Shown piece by piece: positions 20,390-28,123 of a stretch of DNA of 64,000 nt. Every line of letters begins with the position of its first letter. Position 1 is the stretch's first letter. The DNA lies in assembly GCF_014467015.1 (NCBI RefSeq), contig NZ_CP058559.1, positions 1,984,001-2,048,000 of the forward strand, written 5' to 3'. A program made the position numbers and the translations under genes. Source of the stretch: Alkalicella caledoniensis (GTDB lineage: Bacteria > Bacillota > Proteinivoracia > Proteinivoracales > Proteinivoracaceae). Below the pieces are notes generated by a model. The model worked only from the letters and a program-made list of their open reading frames with translations. It made no database searches and was not told where the DNA came from.

Positions 20390-21433
20390 ATGAATACAAA
20401 GGAAGCGTGTAATAAGCTAGGTCTAACTCAAAAGGGTTTAAGGGTCTACGAGGAAAAGGGTTTAGTTATTCCTAAGCGTAAAGAAAATGGATATAGGGAC
20501 TACAGTGATAAAGACTTACTAAAGCTTAGGGAGATAATGCTCTTTAAAGACCTAGGTTTTTCCCTAGAAGAGATCAAAACTTTATTGGACAAAAACATTG
20601 ATGACGAAGATAACTTTGCTAGGAGTCTTTACTTTCAAAAACAGGCAATAAGCAAAAAGATATTAGCACTAAGAAATATTGAAAAAACTCTAAAAGATAG
20701 TTTAGAAGATATTTTAAATGACAACAGCAATAACGAGGTTCACTTCGATACCATGGAAAGAGTATTAGAAAAGAATAAAAGGTTAATGGTTAATTGGGTT
20801 GATCAATGGAATTTTGACGCATGGGCCAGGAAATATGATGAATCCATTCATAGCAATAACGATGAACTAAAACTCTTCGAGGACTACCATGTGGTAATGG
20901 GGGAAGTACGCAAGGAAATTGATACAACCAATCCAGAGAGTATATTAGACTTGGGCTGCGGCACGGGAAATCTTACGGGACTATATGCAGATAAGTGTGA
21001 TGTATTTGGCATCGATCAAAGTCTGGAGATGCTTTTGCAGTGCAAAAAAAAGTACCCACATATGAGTTTAAAATTAGGGAACTTTTTAGACGCAACATAT
21101 ATTAATGGGGTTAGATTTGACTGTATAGCAACTACCTTTGCATATCATCATCTAACACAAGGCGAAAAGGAGAAGGCCATAGATAATATGCTGGAATCCC
21201 TAAAACCCCACGGGAAGATAGTTATAGGTGACTTGATGTTCCTTAATGAAAGTAAAAGGGAAGCAAAGAGAAAGGAGTATATTTCAATGGGTAGAGAAGA
21301 CCTATGGGAAATAGTAGAGGAAGAATTCTATGGGGATGTGGAAAAACTAAAAAAATATGTGGAGAAAAAAGGTGTAAAATTTCAATATAAACACTTGGTT
21401 AACTTCACCTGGCTTATTGTTATAGGTGGATAG
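20390..21433 (+). CDS. MerR-family regulator fused to a SAM-dependent methyltransferase
   Basis: A 347-residue fusion. Residues 1-70 are a MerR winged helix-turn-helix (NTKEACNKLGLTQKGLRVYE, NGYRDYSDKDLLKLREI), and residues 75-115 a dimerising coiled coil. From about residue 125 comes a class I methyltransferase: SAM motif I ILDLGCGTGNLTG, motif II DVFGIDQSLEML, then FDCIATTFAYHHL and KPHGKIVIGDLMF. In a normal MerR protein the C-terminal part binds the inducer; here an enzyme takes that place. I chose ATG 20390, after GGAGGTGG; the GTG at 20375 lies in that site. The GC-rich operator-promoter just upstream fits autoregulation. The methyl acceptor is unknown and could be an antibiotic, another small molecule or the regulator's own ligand. 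Confidence 0.9.
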   Translation: MNTKEACNKLGLTQKGLRVYEEKGLVIPKRKENGYRDYSDKDLLKLREIMLFKDLGFSLEEIKTLLDKNIDDEDNFARSLYFQKQAISKKILALRNIEKTLKDSLEDILNDNSNNEVHFDTMERVLEKNKRLMVNWVDQWNFDAWARKYDESIHSNNDELKLFEDYHVVMGEVRKEIDTTNPESILDLGCGTGNLTGLYADKCDVFGIDQSLEMLLQCKKKYPHMSLKLGNFLDATYINGVRFDCIATTFAYHHLTQGEKEKAIDNMLESLKPHGKIVIGDLMFLNESKREAKRKEYISMGREDLWEIVEEEFYGDVEKLKKYVEKKGVKFQYKHLVNFTWLIVIGG

Positions 21434-21465
21434 TTATTAAATTTAAAAAATAGTATATAAAGAAG

Positions 21466-21500
21466 AACCTTTGCAGGATTAAAACTTGCAAAGGTTTTTA
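21466..21500 (+). terminator. Terminator after the merR-methyltransferase gene
   Basis: AACCTTTGCA paired with TGCAAAGGTT, followed by TTT. Confidence 0.85.
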
Positions 21501-21682
21501 TGTAAATTATATTAAATACAGGACTTTTATAAAAGAAAATCTACAAGAAAAATTTAAGTGCATGAAGGACTAAAAATTTATCGTAGTTAGTCAAGCTCAG
21601 ATAAAAAATGTAAATATTTTGAAGGAATATATGGAAGTTTGTCGAATTTATTGTTGAGGTTATTTGGAGAGGAGTGCTAACT

Positions 21683-22366
21683 TTGATTGAAATAAAAAAT
21701 GTAAGCAAGCTATATAATGGTAGTAATGCCCTAGCTTTAGAGGAAATGTCTTTACATCTGGATCCAGGTGAATTTGTATTTTTAGTGGGTCCCAGTGGTG
21801 CTGGAAAAAGTACATTGATTAAACTTATGTTTAGAGAGCAGCTGCCAACTAACGGAAAAATCTTCTTTAATGAGAGGGATGTTGCTGCCTATAATCAAAA
21901 GGAACTATTGGAACATCGACGTAAGATAGGGATGGTATTCCAGGATTACAAGCTACTAAAGCAGAAAACTGTTTTTGAGAATGTGGCTTTTGCTCTGGAA
22001 GTGCTAGGATATTCCCCAAAAGAGATTCAGAAAAAAGTGCCTGAGGCTTTGGAGAAGGTGGGACTTACGGAAAAAGCGAATTCATTTCCAAGAGAGCTCT
22101 CTGGAGGACAGCAGCAGAGGGTAGGGATCGCCCGAGCCATTGTAAAGGACCCTGTTTTAATTTTGGCTGACGAACCTACGGGTAACCTAGATCGTGATAA
22201 TGCTTTGCAGTTAATGCAGCTATTTGAGAAGATTAATCGAGAAGGAACAACTGTTGTGATTGCAACCCACGCGTGGGACCTTGTGGATCGTATGCAAAAG
22301 CGAGTAGTGGCATTATCTAGCGGTAAGTTAACCAGGGATGAGCAAGGAGGATATGATCATGAATAG
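21683..22366 (+). CDS. ftsE: Cell-division ABC ATPase FtsE
   Basis: A 227-residue ATPase of the FtsEX complex, which transmits ATP hydrolysis across the membrane to cell-wall hydrolases. It has Walker A GPSGAGKSTL, the Q-loop with VFQDYKLL typical of FtsE, signature LSGGQQQRVGIARA, Walker B ILADEPTGNLD and H-loop ATH. I prefer the TTG at 21683, giving the usual MIEIKNVSKLY start with a GGAGAGGAG site 8 bases ahead; the GTG at 21674 lies in that site. ftsX overlaps its end by 8 bp. Confidence 0.95.
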   Translation: MIEIKNVSKLYNGSNALALEEMSLHLDPGEFVFLVGPSGAGKSTLIKLMFREQLPTNGKIFFNERDVAAYNQKELLEHRRKIGMVFQDYKLLKQKTVFENVAFALEVLGYSPKEIQKKVPEALEKVGLTEKANSFPRELSGGQQQRVGIARAIVKDPVLILADEPTGNLDRDNALQLMQLFEKINREGTTVVIATHAWDLVDRMQKRVVALSSGKLTRDEQGGYDHE

Positions 22367-23243
22367 GTATTCTTTACGTTATTGCATGCGTCAAAGTGTT
22401 CAGTCTCTTTCAAGGAATTCATGGCTTGCTGTGATTACTTCAGGCCTGATCGCCGTTTCATTAGCTATTTTAGGTGGATTTTTGTTGGTTACAATAAATG
22501 TGAATCAATTCATACACAATGTTGAGTCGAATGTGGAGATTAGTGTATTTCTAAATGAGGGAGTCAGCTCATCAATTGTTGAGGAAAGGCTTGATAAATT
22601 AGATGGTGTTGTAAGTCACACATTCATTTCTAAGGAAGAGGGTTTATCGGACTTCGCCAAGACAATGGGGGACCCAACCCTATTAAGAGATCTAGAGGGT
22701 GAAAACAACCCGCTGCCTGATTTAATTCGTGTACGTGTTACTGAGCCTGAACAGGTAGCTACCGTAGCAGGGGCCATACAGGTTTACCCTGAAGTAGAAA
22801 TGGTTGACTTTGGGGAAGAGTTAGTTACCCGCATTATGCAAATTACCAGTCGTCTAAATTCGATATTCTTGATGCTGGGTATTTCCATCGCCCTTGGTGC
22901 AGTGTTCTTGATTGTGACTATCATCCGTATTTCTGTAGTAGCCCGCCAAGATGAAGTAAGTGTAATGAAATATATGGGTGCTAGCGATGGATATATCCGT
23001 TTCCCATTCTTAATGGAGGGAATGGTGATGGGCTGGGCTGGGACAATAATCGCTATTATTGCCCTAGGCCTAGTATACGGTCAATTGTCGTCTTCACTTA
23101 ATCAAGACGCACTGACACTGCTCTTTCAACCAGTCACAGACATGGCGAGAATCTTGCCTATTTTCCTAGGTCTTATGGTTGTGGGAACACTTATGAGTGG
23201 CTTTGGAAGCTTTATATCGATTCGGAAATATCTGCGCGTTTAG
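22359..23243 (+). CDS. ftsX: Cell-division membrane protein FtsX
   Basis: A 294-residue protein with the FtsX layout: one N-terminal membrane helix (about 25-48), a 120-residue extracellular loop with NVEISVFLNEGV, and three C-terminal membrane helices. The outer loop normally grips the coiled coil of a peptidoglycan hydrolase. The start at 22359 is the ATG spaced 8 bases from AAGGAGG (22344-22350), and it overlaps the ftsE stop. The next gene, 24 bp on, encodes a secreted coiled-coil protein, the usual position of the FtsEX partner. Confidence 0.95.
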   Translation: MNRYSLRYCMRQSVQSLSRNSWLAVITSGLIAVSLAILGGFLLVTINVNQFIHNVESNVEISVFLNEGVSSSIVEERLDKLDGVVSHTFISKEEGLSDFAKTMGDPTLLRDLEGENNPLPDLIRVRVTEPEQVATVAGAIQVYPEVEMVDFGEELVTRIMQITSRLNSIFLMLGISIALGAVFLIVTIIRISVVARQDEVSVMKYMGASDGYIRFPFLMEGMVMGWAGTIIAIIALGLVYGQLSSSLNQDALTLLFQPVTDMARILPIFLGLMVVGTLMSGFGSFISIRKYLRV

Positions 23244-23267
23244 TCGTGCCGGAAAGGAAGGATAAAA

Positions 23268-24683
23268 ATGCGTCGTTTAATTAGTGTATTGATACTGACT
23301 GCTGTACTCTTCCTCTCTTTTGAAGGGGTGGTCAGCAACACTGTTTACGGTAATACTGGTTCCCCTCAGGGAAGTATTGATGATATTAAAAAGGAAATTG
23401 CTGAACTTGAAGAAACTATAAAGTTACTAAATGAAGACATCGATAGTCGATTAAAAAGGATAGATGACCTGGATAAAGAGCTTATAGCAACAGAGAAGGA
23501 ACTTGAAAAAAATGGGGTGCTATTGGCTCAAGCTCAGGAAAGACTAGATGAAAACACGAAAAAATTCGGAGGCCGTGTACGAAGTGCCTACATGAAGGGT
23601 GGATCATCCTATATAGAAATCCTTTTGGAAGCAGATAATTTTGGGGATTTAATCGTTCGGTTAGCATATTTGACACGAGTCCTAAATAGGGATGCTGAGT
23701 TAGTCAGCGGTATTAGAGAAGAACGGGAGATTATTGAGGGTAGACAAATAGCTATGGAGGATCAGCGCAAAAAGATTGAAGACCGCCGCTTCCAGATGGA
23801 AGCAGAGCGTCGCAACCTAGAAGATCAACGCAAGGCAGTAAATGCTCTTTTAGCCATATCTAAAGGAAATCTAGCAGATGAGTTGGCAGTGGTTCCCCAA
23901 GCGGAACGCACCCCTGTATACGGTGTAGTTTTTGACAATCATCCCAGTGCTAGGCCACAACATGGGTTGTCCCAAGCAAGTATTGTATACGAGTATGAGG
24001 TGGAAGGTCGTAGTACCCGCTACCTAGTTCTTTTCTCTACACTTCCTAGCAAAGTTGGGCCTATCCGTAGTGCACGGGAGCACAGTACTGCCCTAGCTTT
24101 GGAGAACAAAGTTAACTTTATTCATGCCGGTGGCAGTAAAGCTGGTATGGAAAAAATAAGTGAGTGGAGTGTGAACAGTACCAATGCGTTGGCTCATCCA
24201 GCTTTTTACCGTGACTCATCCCGGAGGGCACCCCATAATCTATATGTTAATTTATCAACATTAAACAGGGGTTCATCATCGTCAACAGTAATACGTCCAG
24301 GGAATCTAAGTAGGCAAGGAATATCTGCCAATTCTACATCAATAGAATATAGCCCTTCATATCGTGTTTCATACCAATACAACTCTGAAAAGGGAGCCTA
24401 TAAAAGGTTGATTAACGGTAATGATCACCGGGATGCTACAGGTGCACAAATATGGGCCAGAAACATTATAATTCAGTATACAGCCCACCCTACAGTTAAT
24501 GGGCTCCCGACTCCCGAGGTTGTAGGACAGGGGGCAATTGATTATTACGCAAAGGGTCAACACTTTAGAGGCACATGGAGGAAAGACAGTCCCAGTTCTC
24601 GAACCCGCTTCTATTATGAGGATGGTCAAGAAATCGAGCGGATTTACGGGCAGACATGGATTCAAATCTCTAGACCTAAATAA
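23268..24683 (+). CDS. Secreted FtsEX-linked coiled-coil protein with C-terminal DUF3048
   Basis: A 471-residue exported protein. Residues 1-28 form a signal peptide. Residues about 36-205 are a long heptad-rich coiled coil (EIAELEETIKLLNEDIDSR, GGRVRSAYMKGGSSYIEILL) closely like the N-terminal part of PcsB/EnvC/CwlO, the segment that FtsX activates. Instead of the usual M23, CHAP or NlpC/P60 hydrolase domain, residues about 215-471 are DUF3048 (YerB-like): VYGVVFDNHPSARPQHGLSQ, VGPIRSAREH, IHAGGSKAGMEKI and IWARNIIIQY. The gene ends in a strong terminator, so ftsE-ftsX-this gene is a closed operon. I infer that DUF3048 acts on the cell wall under FtsEX control. Confidence 0.9.
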   Translation: MRRLISVLILTAVLFLSFEGVVSNTVYGNTGSPQGSIDDIKKEIAELEETIKLLNEDIDSRLKRIDDLDKELIATEKELEKNGVLLAQAQERLDENTKKFGGRVRSAYMKGGSSYIEILLEADNFGDLIVRLAYLTRVLNRDAELVSGIREEREIIEGRQIAMEDQRKKIEDRRFQMEAERRNLEDQRKAVNALLAISKGNLADELAVVPQAERTPVYGVVFDNHPSARPQHGLSQASIVYEYEVEGRSTRYLVLFSTLPSKVGPIRSAREHSTALALENKVNFIHAGGSKAGMEKISEWSVNSTNALAHPAFYRDSSRRAPHNLYVNLSTLNRGSSSSTVIRPGNLSRQGISANSTSIEYSPSYRVSYQYNSEKGAYKRLINGNDHRDATGAQIWARNIIIQYTAHPTVNGLPTPEVVGQGAIDYYAKGQHFRGTWRKDSPSSRTRFYYEDGQEIERIYGQTWIQISRPK

Positions 24684-24687
24684 ATCC

Positions 24688-24717
24688 AAAAAACCCAGGT
24701 GTCGAGCCTGGGTTTTT
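24688..24717 (+). terminator. Terminator of the ftsEX operon
   Basis: AAAAACCCAGG paired with CCTGGGTTTTT around TGTCGAG. Confidence 0.92.
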
Positions 24718-24829
24718 GAGATTCATAATGTTTTTATGTTTTGAGACAGGGGAAGTAAAGAAAGTGTTTATAATATGATGAGTAAAGCAGGATAAATTTT
24801 GCTATAAAACTTATGGAAGGAGGTTATTT

Positions 24830-25297
24830 ATGGCTATTATCTTTGTTACTGGTTTATCAGGAGTTGGGAAATCAAGTACATTAGAGAATTTAAAAAAACA
24901 GGGTTATAATGTAGTGGATACAGACTACGGCTATGTAAAAGAAATAACAAACAACGTTGGCCATAAAGAAAGGGTTTGGGATGAAGATAAAATTTCAAAC
25001 CTAATAACTGAGTACAAGCAATCACATCTAGTTATCTCAGGTTGCTGTTCTAACCAAGGGAAGTTCTATAAAAAGTTTGAACATGTGGTACTATTGAAAT
25101 CTGATTTTCCTGTTATGCTTGATAGGATAGATAAGAGAACATCACATAGTTATGGGAAGAACCCTCAAGAGAGAGCTGAGGTAATAGATAGTTATGAAAA
25201 TGTACTACCTTTACTAGAAAAAAGATCGGATATAATAATTGATACTACCAACAATAGTGTTGAGGTAGTTTGCAAACTACTGAAAGGACTAATTTAA
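24830..25297 (+). CDS. P-loop nucleoside/small-molecule kinase-like protein
   Basis: A 155-residue cytoplasmic protein with a Walker A motif at the N-terminus (FVTGLSGVGKSST) and an acidic motif in VVDTDYGYVKE, the layout of small P-loop kinases such as shikimate or adenylate kinase relatives. Near the C-terminus IIDTTNNSVEVVCKLL fits the last strand and helix of that fold. The acceptor substrate cannot be told. The ATG follows AAGGAGG. Proteins of this type are often annotated simply as AAA-family ATPase. It stands alone between the ftsEX terminator and an oxidoreductase gene on the same strand. Confidence 0.7.
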   Translation: MAIIFVTGLSGVGKSSTLENLKKQGYNVVDTDYGYVKEITNNVGHKERVWDEDKISNLITEYKQSHLVISGCCSNQGKFYKKFEHVVLLKSDFPVMLDRIDKRTSHSYGKNPQERAEVIDSYENVLPLLEKRSDIIIDTTNNSVEVVCKLLKGLI

Positions 25298-25377
25298 TTA
25301 GGTAAGCTCTAAAAAATATAGAAAAAGTATAAAAGGAAGCTCTAAGTATACTATTATAAATTAAGGAGAGGGTCTCT

Positions 25378-26394
25378 ATACTAACAATTGGTTATATTGG
25401 AAATGGTAAAAGTACAAACAGATATCATTTGCCATTTGTACTACAAAGAGAAAACATAAAGGTTAAAAGCATTTATCAAAGAAATCCCAAAAATGAAAGC
25501 TGGAGTAGAATTGCCCATGTAAACTATACATCTGACATAGATGAATTGCTTAATGATAAAGAAATTCAACTAATTGTAGTTTGTACTAGGCATGATAGTC
25601 ATTATGAATATGCCAAAATGGTTTTAGAGCATAACAAACATTGCTTAGTTGAAAAACCATTTATGGAGACATCAAAACAGGCCAGGGAGATATTTAAGTT
25701 AGCAAAGGAAAAAGGTCTAACTGTCCAGGCTTATCAAAACAGGCGTTTTGACAGTGATTTTTTGACTGTTCAAAAGGTCATTGAAGAAGGAAAATTAGGT
25801 GAGTTATTAGAATTAGAAATGCATTATGATTACTTTAGACCAGAGATTCCTCAATCCATCACTAAATTTGACCCTGCCATGTCCTATCTTTATGGTCATG
25901 GATGTCATACACTAGATCAGGTAATTAGCTATTTTGGTAAGCCTGACCATATCCATTACGATGTGAGACAATTATTAGGGACAGGGAGAATGAATGATTA
26001 TTTTGATTTGGATTTATTCTATGGAAAACTAAAGATATCTGTTAAATCCAGCTACTTTAGAATTAAGGAAAGACCAAGCTTTGTTGTCTATGGTAAGAAA
26101 GGTTGTTTTGTGAAAGAAACCAAAGACCGACAAGAAGAGCATCTTAAGCTGTTCTATATGCCAGATAATGAAGATTTCGGAATAGATACTATAAGTCACT
26201 ACGGGACCCTGACGTATATTGATGAAGAAGGCACCATTCATGAAGAGAAAGTAAAATCAGTCAATGGTGACTATGGTAGGGTATATGATGACTTATATGA
26301 AGCGGTTGTAAATGGAAAAGCCAAAACAATCACAGACGAACAAACACTTTTGCAAATGGAGATTTTAGAAACTGGAGTAAAGGACTTAATATAA
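25378..26394 (+). CDS. Gfo/Idh/MocA-family NAD(P)-dependent oxidoreductase (ATA start?)
   Basis: A sugar- or inositol-dehydrogenase-type oxidoreductase. The Rossmann domain begins with LTIGYIGNGKSTNRYHLP, contains the EKPFMETSKQAREIF motif (Glu-Lys-Pro binds the cofactor and substrate), and the C-terminal half is the alpha/beta substrate domain. The first ordinary start in frame is TTG 25429, but that would cut off the glycine-rich nucleotide-binding loop. The natural start is the ATA at 25378, seven bases after AAGGAGAG; an ATT at 25387 is the alternative. This looks like an ATG-to-ATA change or use of a rare start, giving 338 residues. The substrate is unknown. A terminator follows. Confidence 0.85.
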   Translation: MLTIGYIGNGKSTNRYHLPFVLQRENIKVKSIYQRNPKNESWSRIAHVNYTSDIDELLNDKEIQLIVVCTRHDSHYEYAKMVLEHNKHCLVEKPFMETSKQAREIFKLAKEKGLTVQAYQNRRFDSDFLTVQKVIEEGKLGELLELEMHYDYFRPEIPQSITKFDPAMSYLYGHGCHTLDQVISYFGKPDHIHYDVRQLLGTGRMNDYFDLDLFYGKLKISVKSSYFRIKERPSFVVYGKKGCFVKETKDRQEEHLKLFYMPDNEDFGIDTISHYGTLTYIDEEGTIHEEKVKSVNGDYGRVYDDLYEAVVNGKAKTITDEQTLLQMEILETGVKDLI

Positions 26395-26403
26395 AAGCTT
26401 GTA

Positions 26404-26447
26404 AAAAGAGATGCAAACCCCTAATTATAGAAGGTTGCATCTCTTTT
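26404..26447. terminator. Bidirectional terminator between convergent genes
   Basis: AAAGAGATGCAA paired with TTGCATCTCTTT around an 18-base loop, with T-rich DNA on both outer sides. Confidence 0.82.
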
Positions 26448-26484
26448 ATATTTGCAATGAAATATACTTTATCAATTAACTAAA

Positions 26485-26889
26485 TTATTTTTTATAATTT
26501 CTGTAAGCAACGTTCCTGGTAATCCTTAAAGTATGTTCTTCACCAGGGAAATGTACTGGGTTCGTTTTGTTTTTATTATACATATCTATGATATCTGTAA
26601 CATCTAACGCTAAATCTTTAAAATATATCACTCCATACATTCTAGGGGGAAGGATGTATATGGGTATATCAGGATTTGACTCTTTTACAAGCTTTTGTAC
26701 TTCCAATCTAAGATGAGGGCAGCACACAATTATATCAAATTCCGATATTTTACTAAGTGATAATAAAAACGGAGAGAATTCAATATAAAACTCATTTTGA
26801 AGATTGCTTTCTTTTATCTCCTTTTCTAATTTAGTGGATAAAGAACTTGAGGAAAAGCCTCCTGCACAACATAAAAGAATTTTTATCAT
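26485..26889 (-). CDS. Orphan PTS IIB component, lactose/cellobiose type
   Basis: A 134-residue protein with the signature of the IIB(Lac/Chb) phosphocarrier: the N-terminal strand KILLCCAGGFSSSSL contains the phospho-accepting cysteine, and the following IIVCCPHLRLEVQ and IPIYILPPRMYG fit the fold. It passes phosphate from IIA to the sugar taken up by IIC. No IIA, IIC or glycosidase gene is next to it, and it is slightly longer than the roughly 105-residue norm, with a basic tail. It may be a regulatory relic or serve a PTS encoded elsewhere. The ATG follows a GGAGGC site. Confidence 0.8.
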   Translation of the reverse strand: MIKILLCCAGGFSSSSLSTKLEKEIKESNLQNEFYIEFSPFLLSLSKISEFDIIVCCPHLRLEVQKLVKESNPDIPIYILPPRMYGVIYFKDLALDVTDIIDMYNKNKTNPVHFPGEEHTLRITRNVAYRNYKK

Positions 26890-27213
26890 TTTTTAGCCTC
26901 CATTTAGTTAAAAATCAGCAAAAATATATAGGTTTTTAGATCAAATGGGTAGATAACTAGATAGCAATTTAAGGAAATTATATTTCAAACTTGCTAATTA
27001 ATCAATAGATAATAAAATATAAATATATCTAGGTGAAAATGAACACGATAAAATTTTAATGGAGGGGTAATTATTTATCTGGTATCCAAAAACACTTAAT
27101 AAATATTTTTAATCTTTTAGTTAGGGGTATAAAATGCTAGAATTATGATAGTCATTCATCAAACAGTTTCGTGTTGACCGTTGGGACAAAGGAATTAAAG
27201 GGGAGTGAGTAGA
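26890..27213. other. AT-rich intergenic region
   Basis: I see no coding frame, RNA motif or strong hairpin. The region must hold the divergent promoters of the PTS IIB gene and of the acetyltransferase gene. Confidence 0.5.
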
Positions 27214-27801
27214 ATGTTTAGCAAAGCTTTTTTTGAATTTCCTACTTTGGAAACAGGTAGGTTAATACTTAGAGAAATAAAGGTGGAGGATATTGAACAG
27301 GTATATGAGATATTTAAAAGTGAAGAGGTGGCAGAGTTTAGCAGTCACTATCCAGTCAAATCAAAGGGACATATATTAAAAGCTATAAATAGATGGAGAT
27401 TTGAGTATGCAGATAAAATTCAAGTTAGGTGGGGTATAGCCCGTAAAGAAGATAACCTAATCATAGGAACATGTTGTCTAGGAGATTTTGATGAAGAATC
27501 TAAAAGATGTGAGATAGGGTATCACCTCTCCCACCATCAATGGAACAAGGGATATATGACTGAGGCACTAAAGGAAATTGTCAGGTTTGGTTTTGAAGAT
27601 AATGATGTCAATCGTATAGAGGCATTTGTAACACCTCAAAATCAAAGTTCAGTAACTGTTCTTAAGAAAATAGGGTTTGTGGAAGAGGGATTACTCCGGG
27701 AGAGAGATTTTTTCAAGGGACAATTTCAAGATGGAATTGTCCTTGGTATGCTCAAAAAAGACTATATCTTGCTCTTAAATGAAATGCACAAACAATCTTA
27801 G
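27214..27801 (+). CDS. GNAT N-acetyltransferase, RimJ/RimL-like
   Basis: A 195-residue acetyltransferase using acetyl-CoA. The N-terminal LETGRLILREIKVEDI and the later CEIGYHLSHHQWNKGYMTEAL (motif A, Q/RxxGxG/A equivalent) and NRIEAFVTPQNQSSVTVLKKIGF (motif B) are typical of the RimJ/RimL branch that acetylates protein N-termini or small molecules. I chose ATG 27214, nine bases after GGGGAG, rather than the GTG at 27205 in the ribosome binding site. Its stop codon overlaps the start of a uvrA relic. Confidence 0.9.
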   Translation: MFSKAFFEFPTLETGRLILREIKVEDIEQVYEIFKSEEVAEFSSHYPVKSKGHILKAINRWRFEYADKIQVRWGIARKEDNLIIGTCCLGDFDEESKRCEIGYHLSHHQWNKGYMTEALKEIVRFGFEDNDVNRIEAFVTPQNQSSVTVLKKIGFVEEGLLRERDFFKGQFQDGIVLGMLKKDYILLLNEMHKQS

Positions 27802-27881
27802 TGGTAGCCAAGGGGACCCTAGAACAGGTTAAAGAAGTAAAGGAATCTGTGACAGGTGAATTCTTAAGGAAGATTCTGTAG
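27801..27881 (+). pseudogene. 3' relic of uvrA
   Basis: A 26-codon open stretch ending in TAG at 27879-27881 reads VVAKGTLEQVKEVKES then VTGEFLRKIL. This is the conserved C-terminal end of the excinuclease UvrA (V-A-x-G-T-P-E-x-V ... S-x-T-G-x-x-L-K-x-x-L). There is no start codon or ribosome binding site, and the rest of uvrA is missing. The match is short but specific. Confidence 0.72.
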
Positions 27882-27905
27882 ATCAAGCTCGCCACTTCAA
27901 GGGAA

Positions 27906-27950
27906 GTAAAGAGCAAAACAATTGGCCACGTCAATTGTTTTGCTCTTTAC
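27906..27950. terminator. Perfect 19-bp inverted repeat
   Basis: GTAAAGAGCAAAACAATTG, a 7-base loop GCCACGT, and the exact complement. It follows the uvrA relic, so it is probably the old uvrA terminator. No clear T run follows beyond those within the stem. The remaining DNA to 28123 shows no gene. Confidence 0.7.
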
Positions 27951-28123
27951 TATAGTTGCCAAAGACAGTAGTGTCATCAACCAAGGTAATATGTATTTGT
28001 GGAGATAGTTAATATATGTTATATATTTGGATGATTAAAATTAGAGGAGATAACATATTAACGGAGAAATATATAAAGTAGACAACATATGTTCGGATCG
28101 TAAAATATGTGGAGGTAAAAAAG

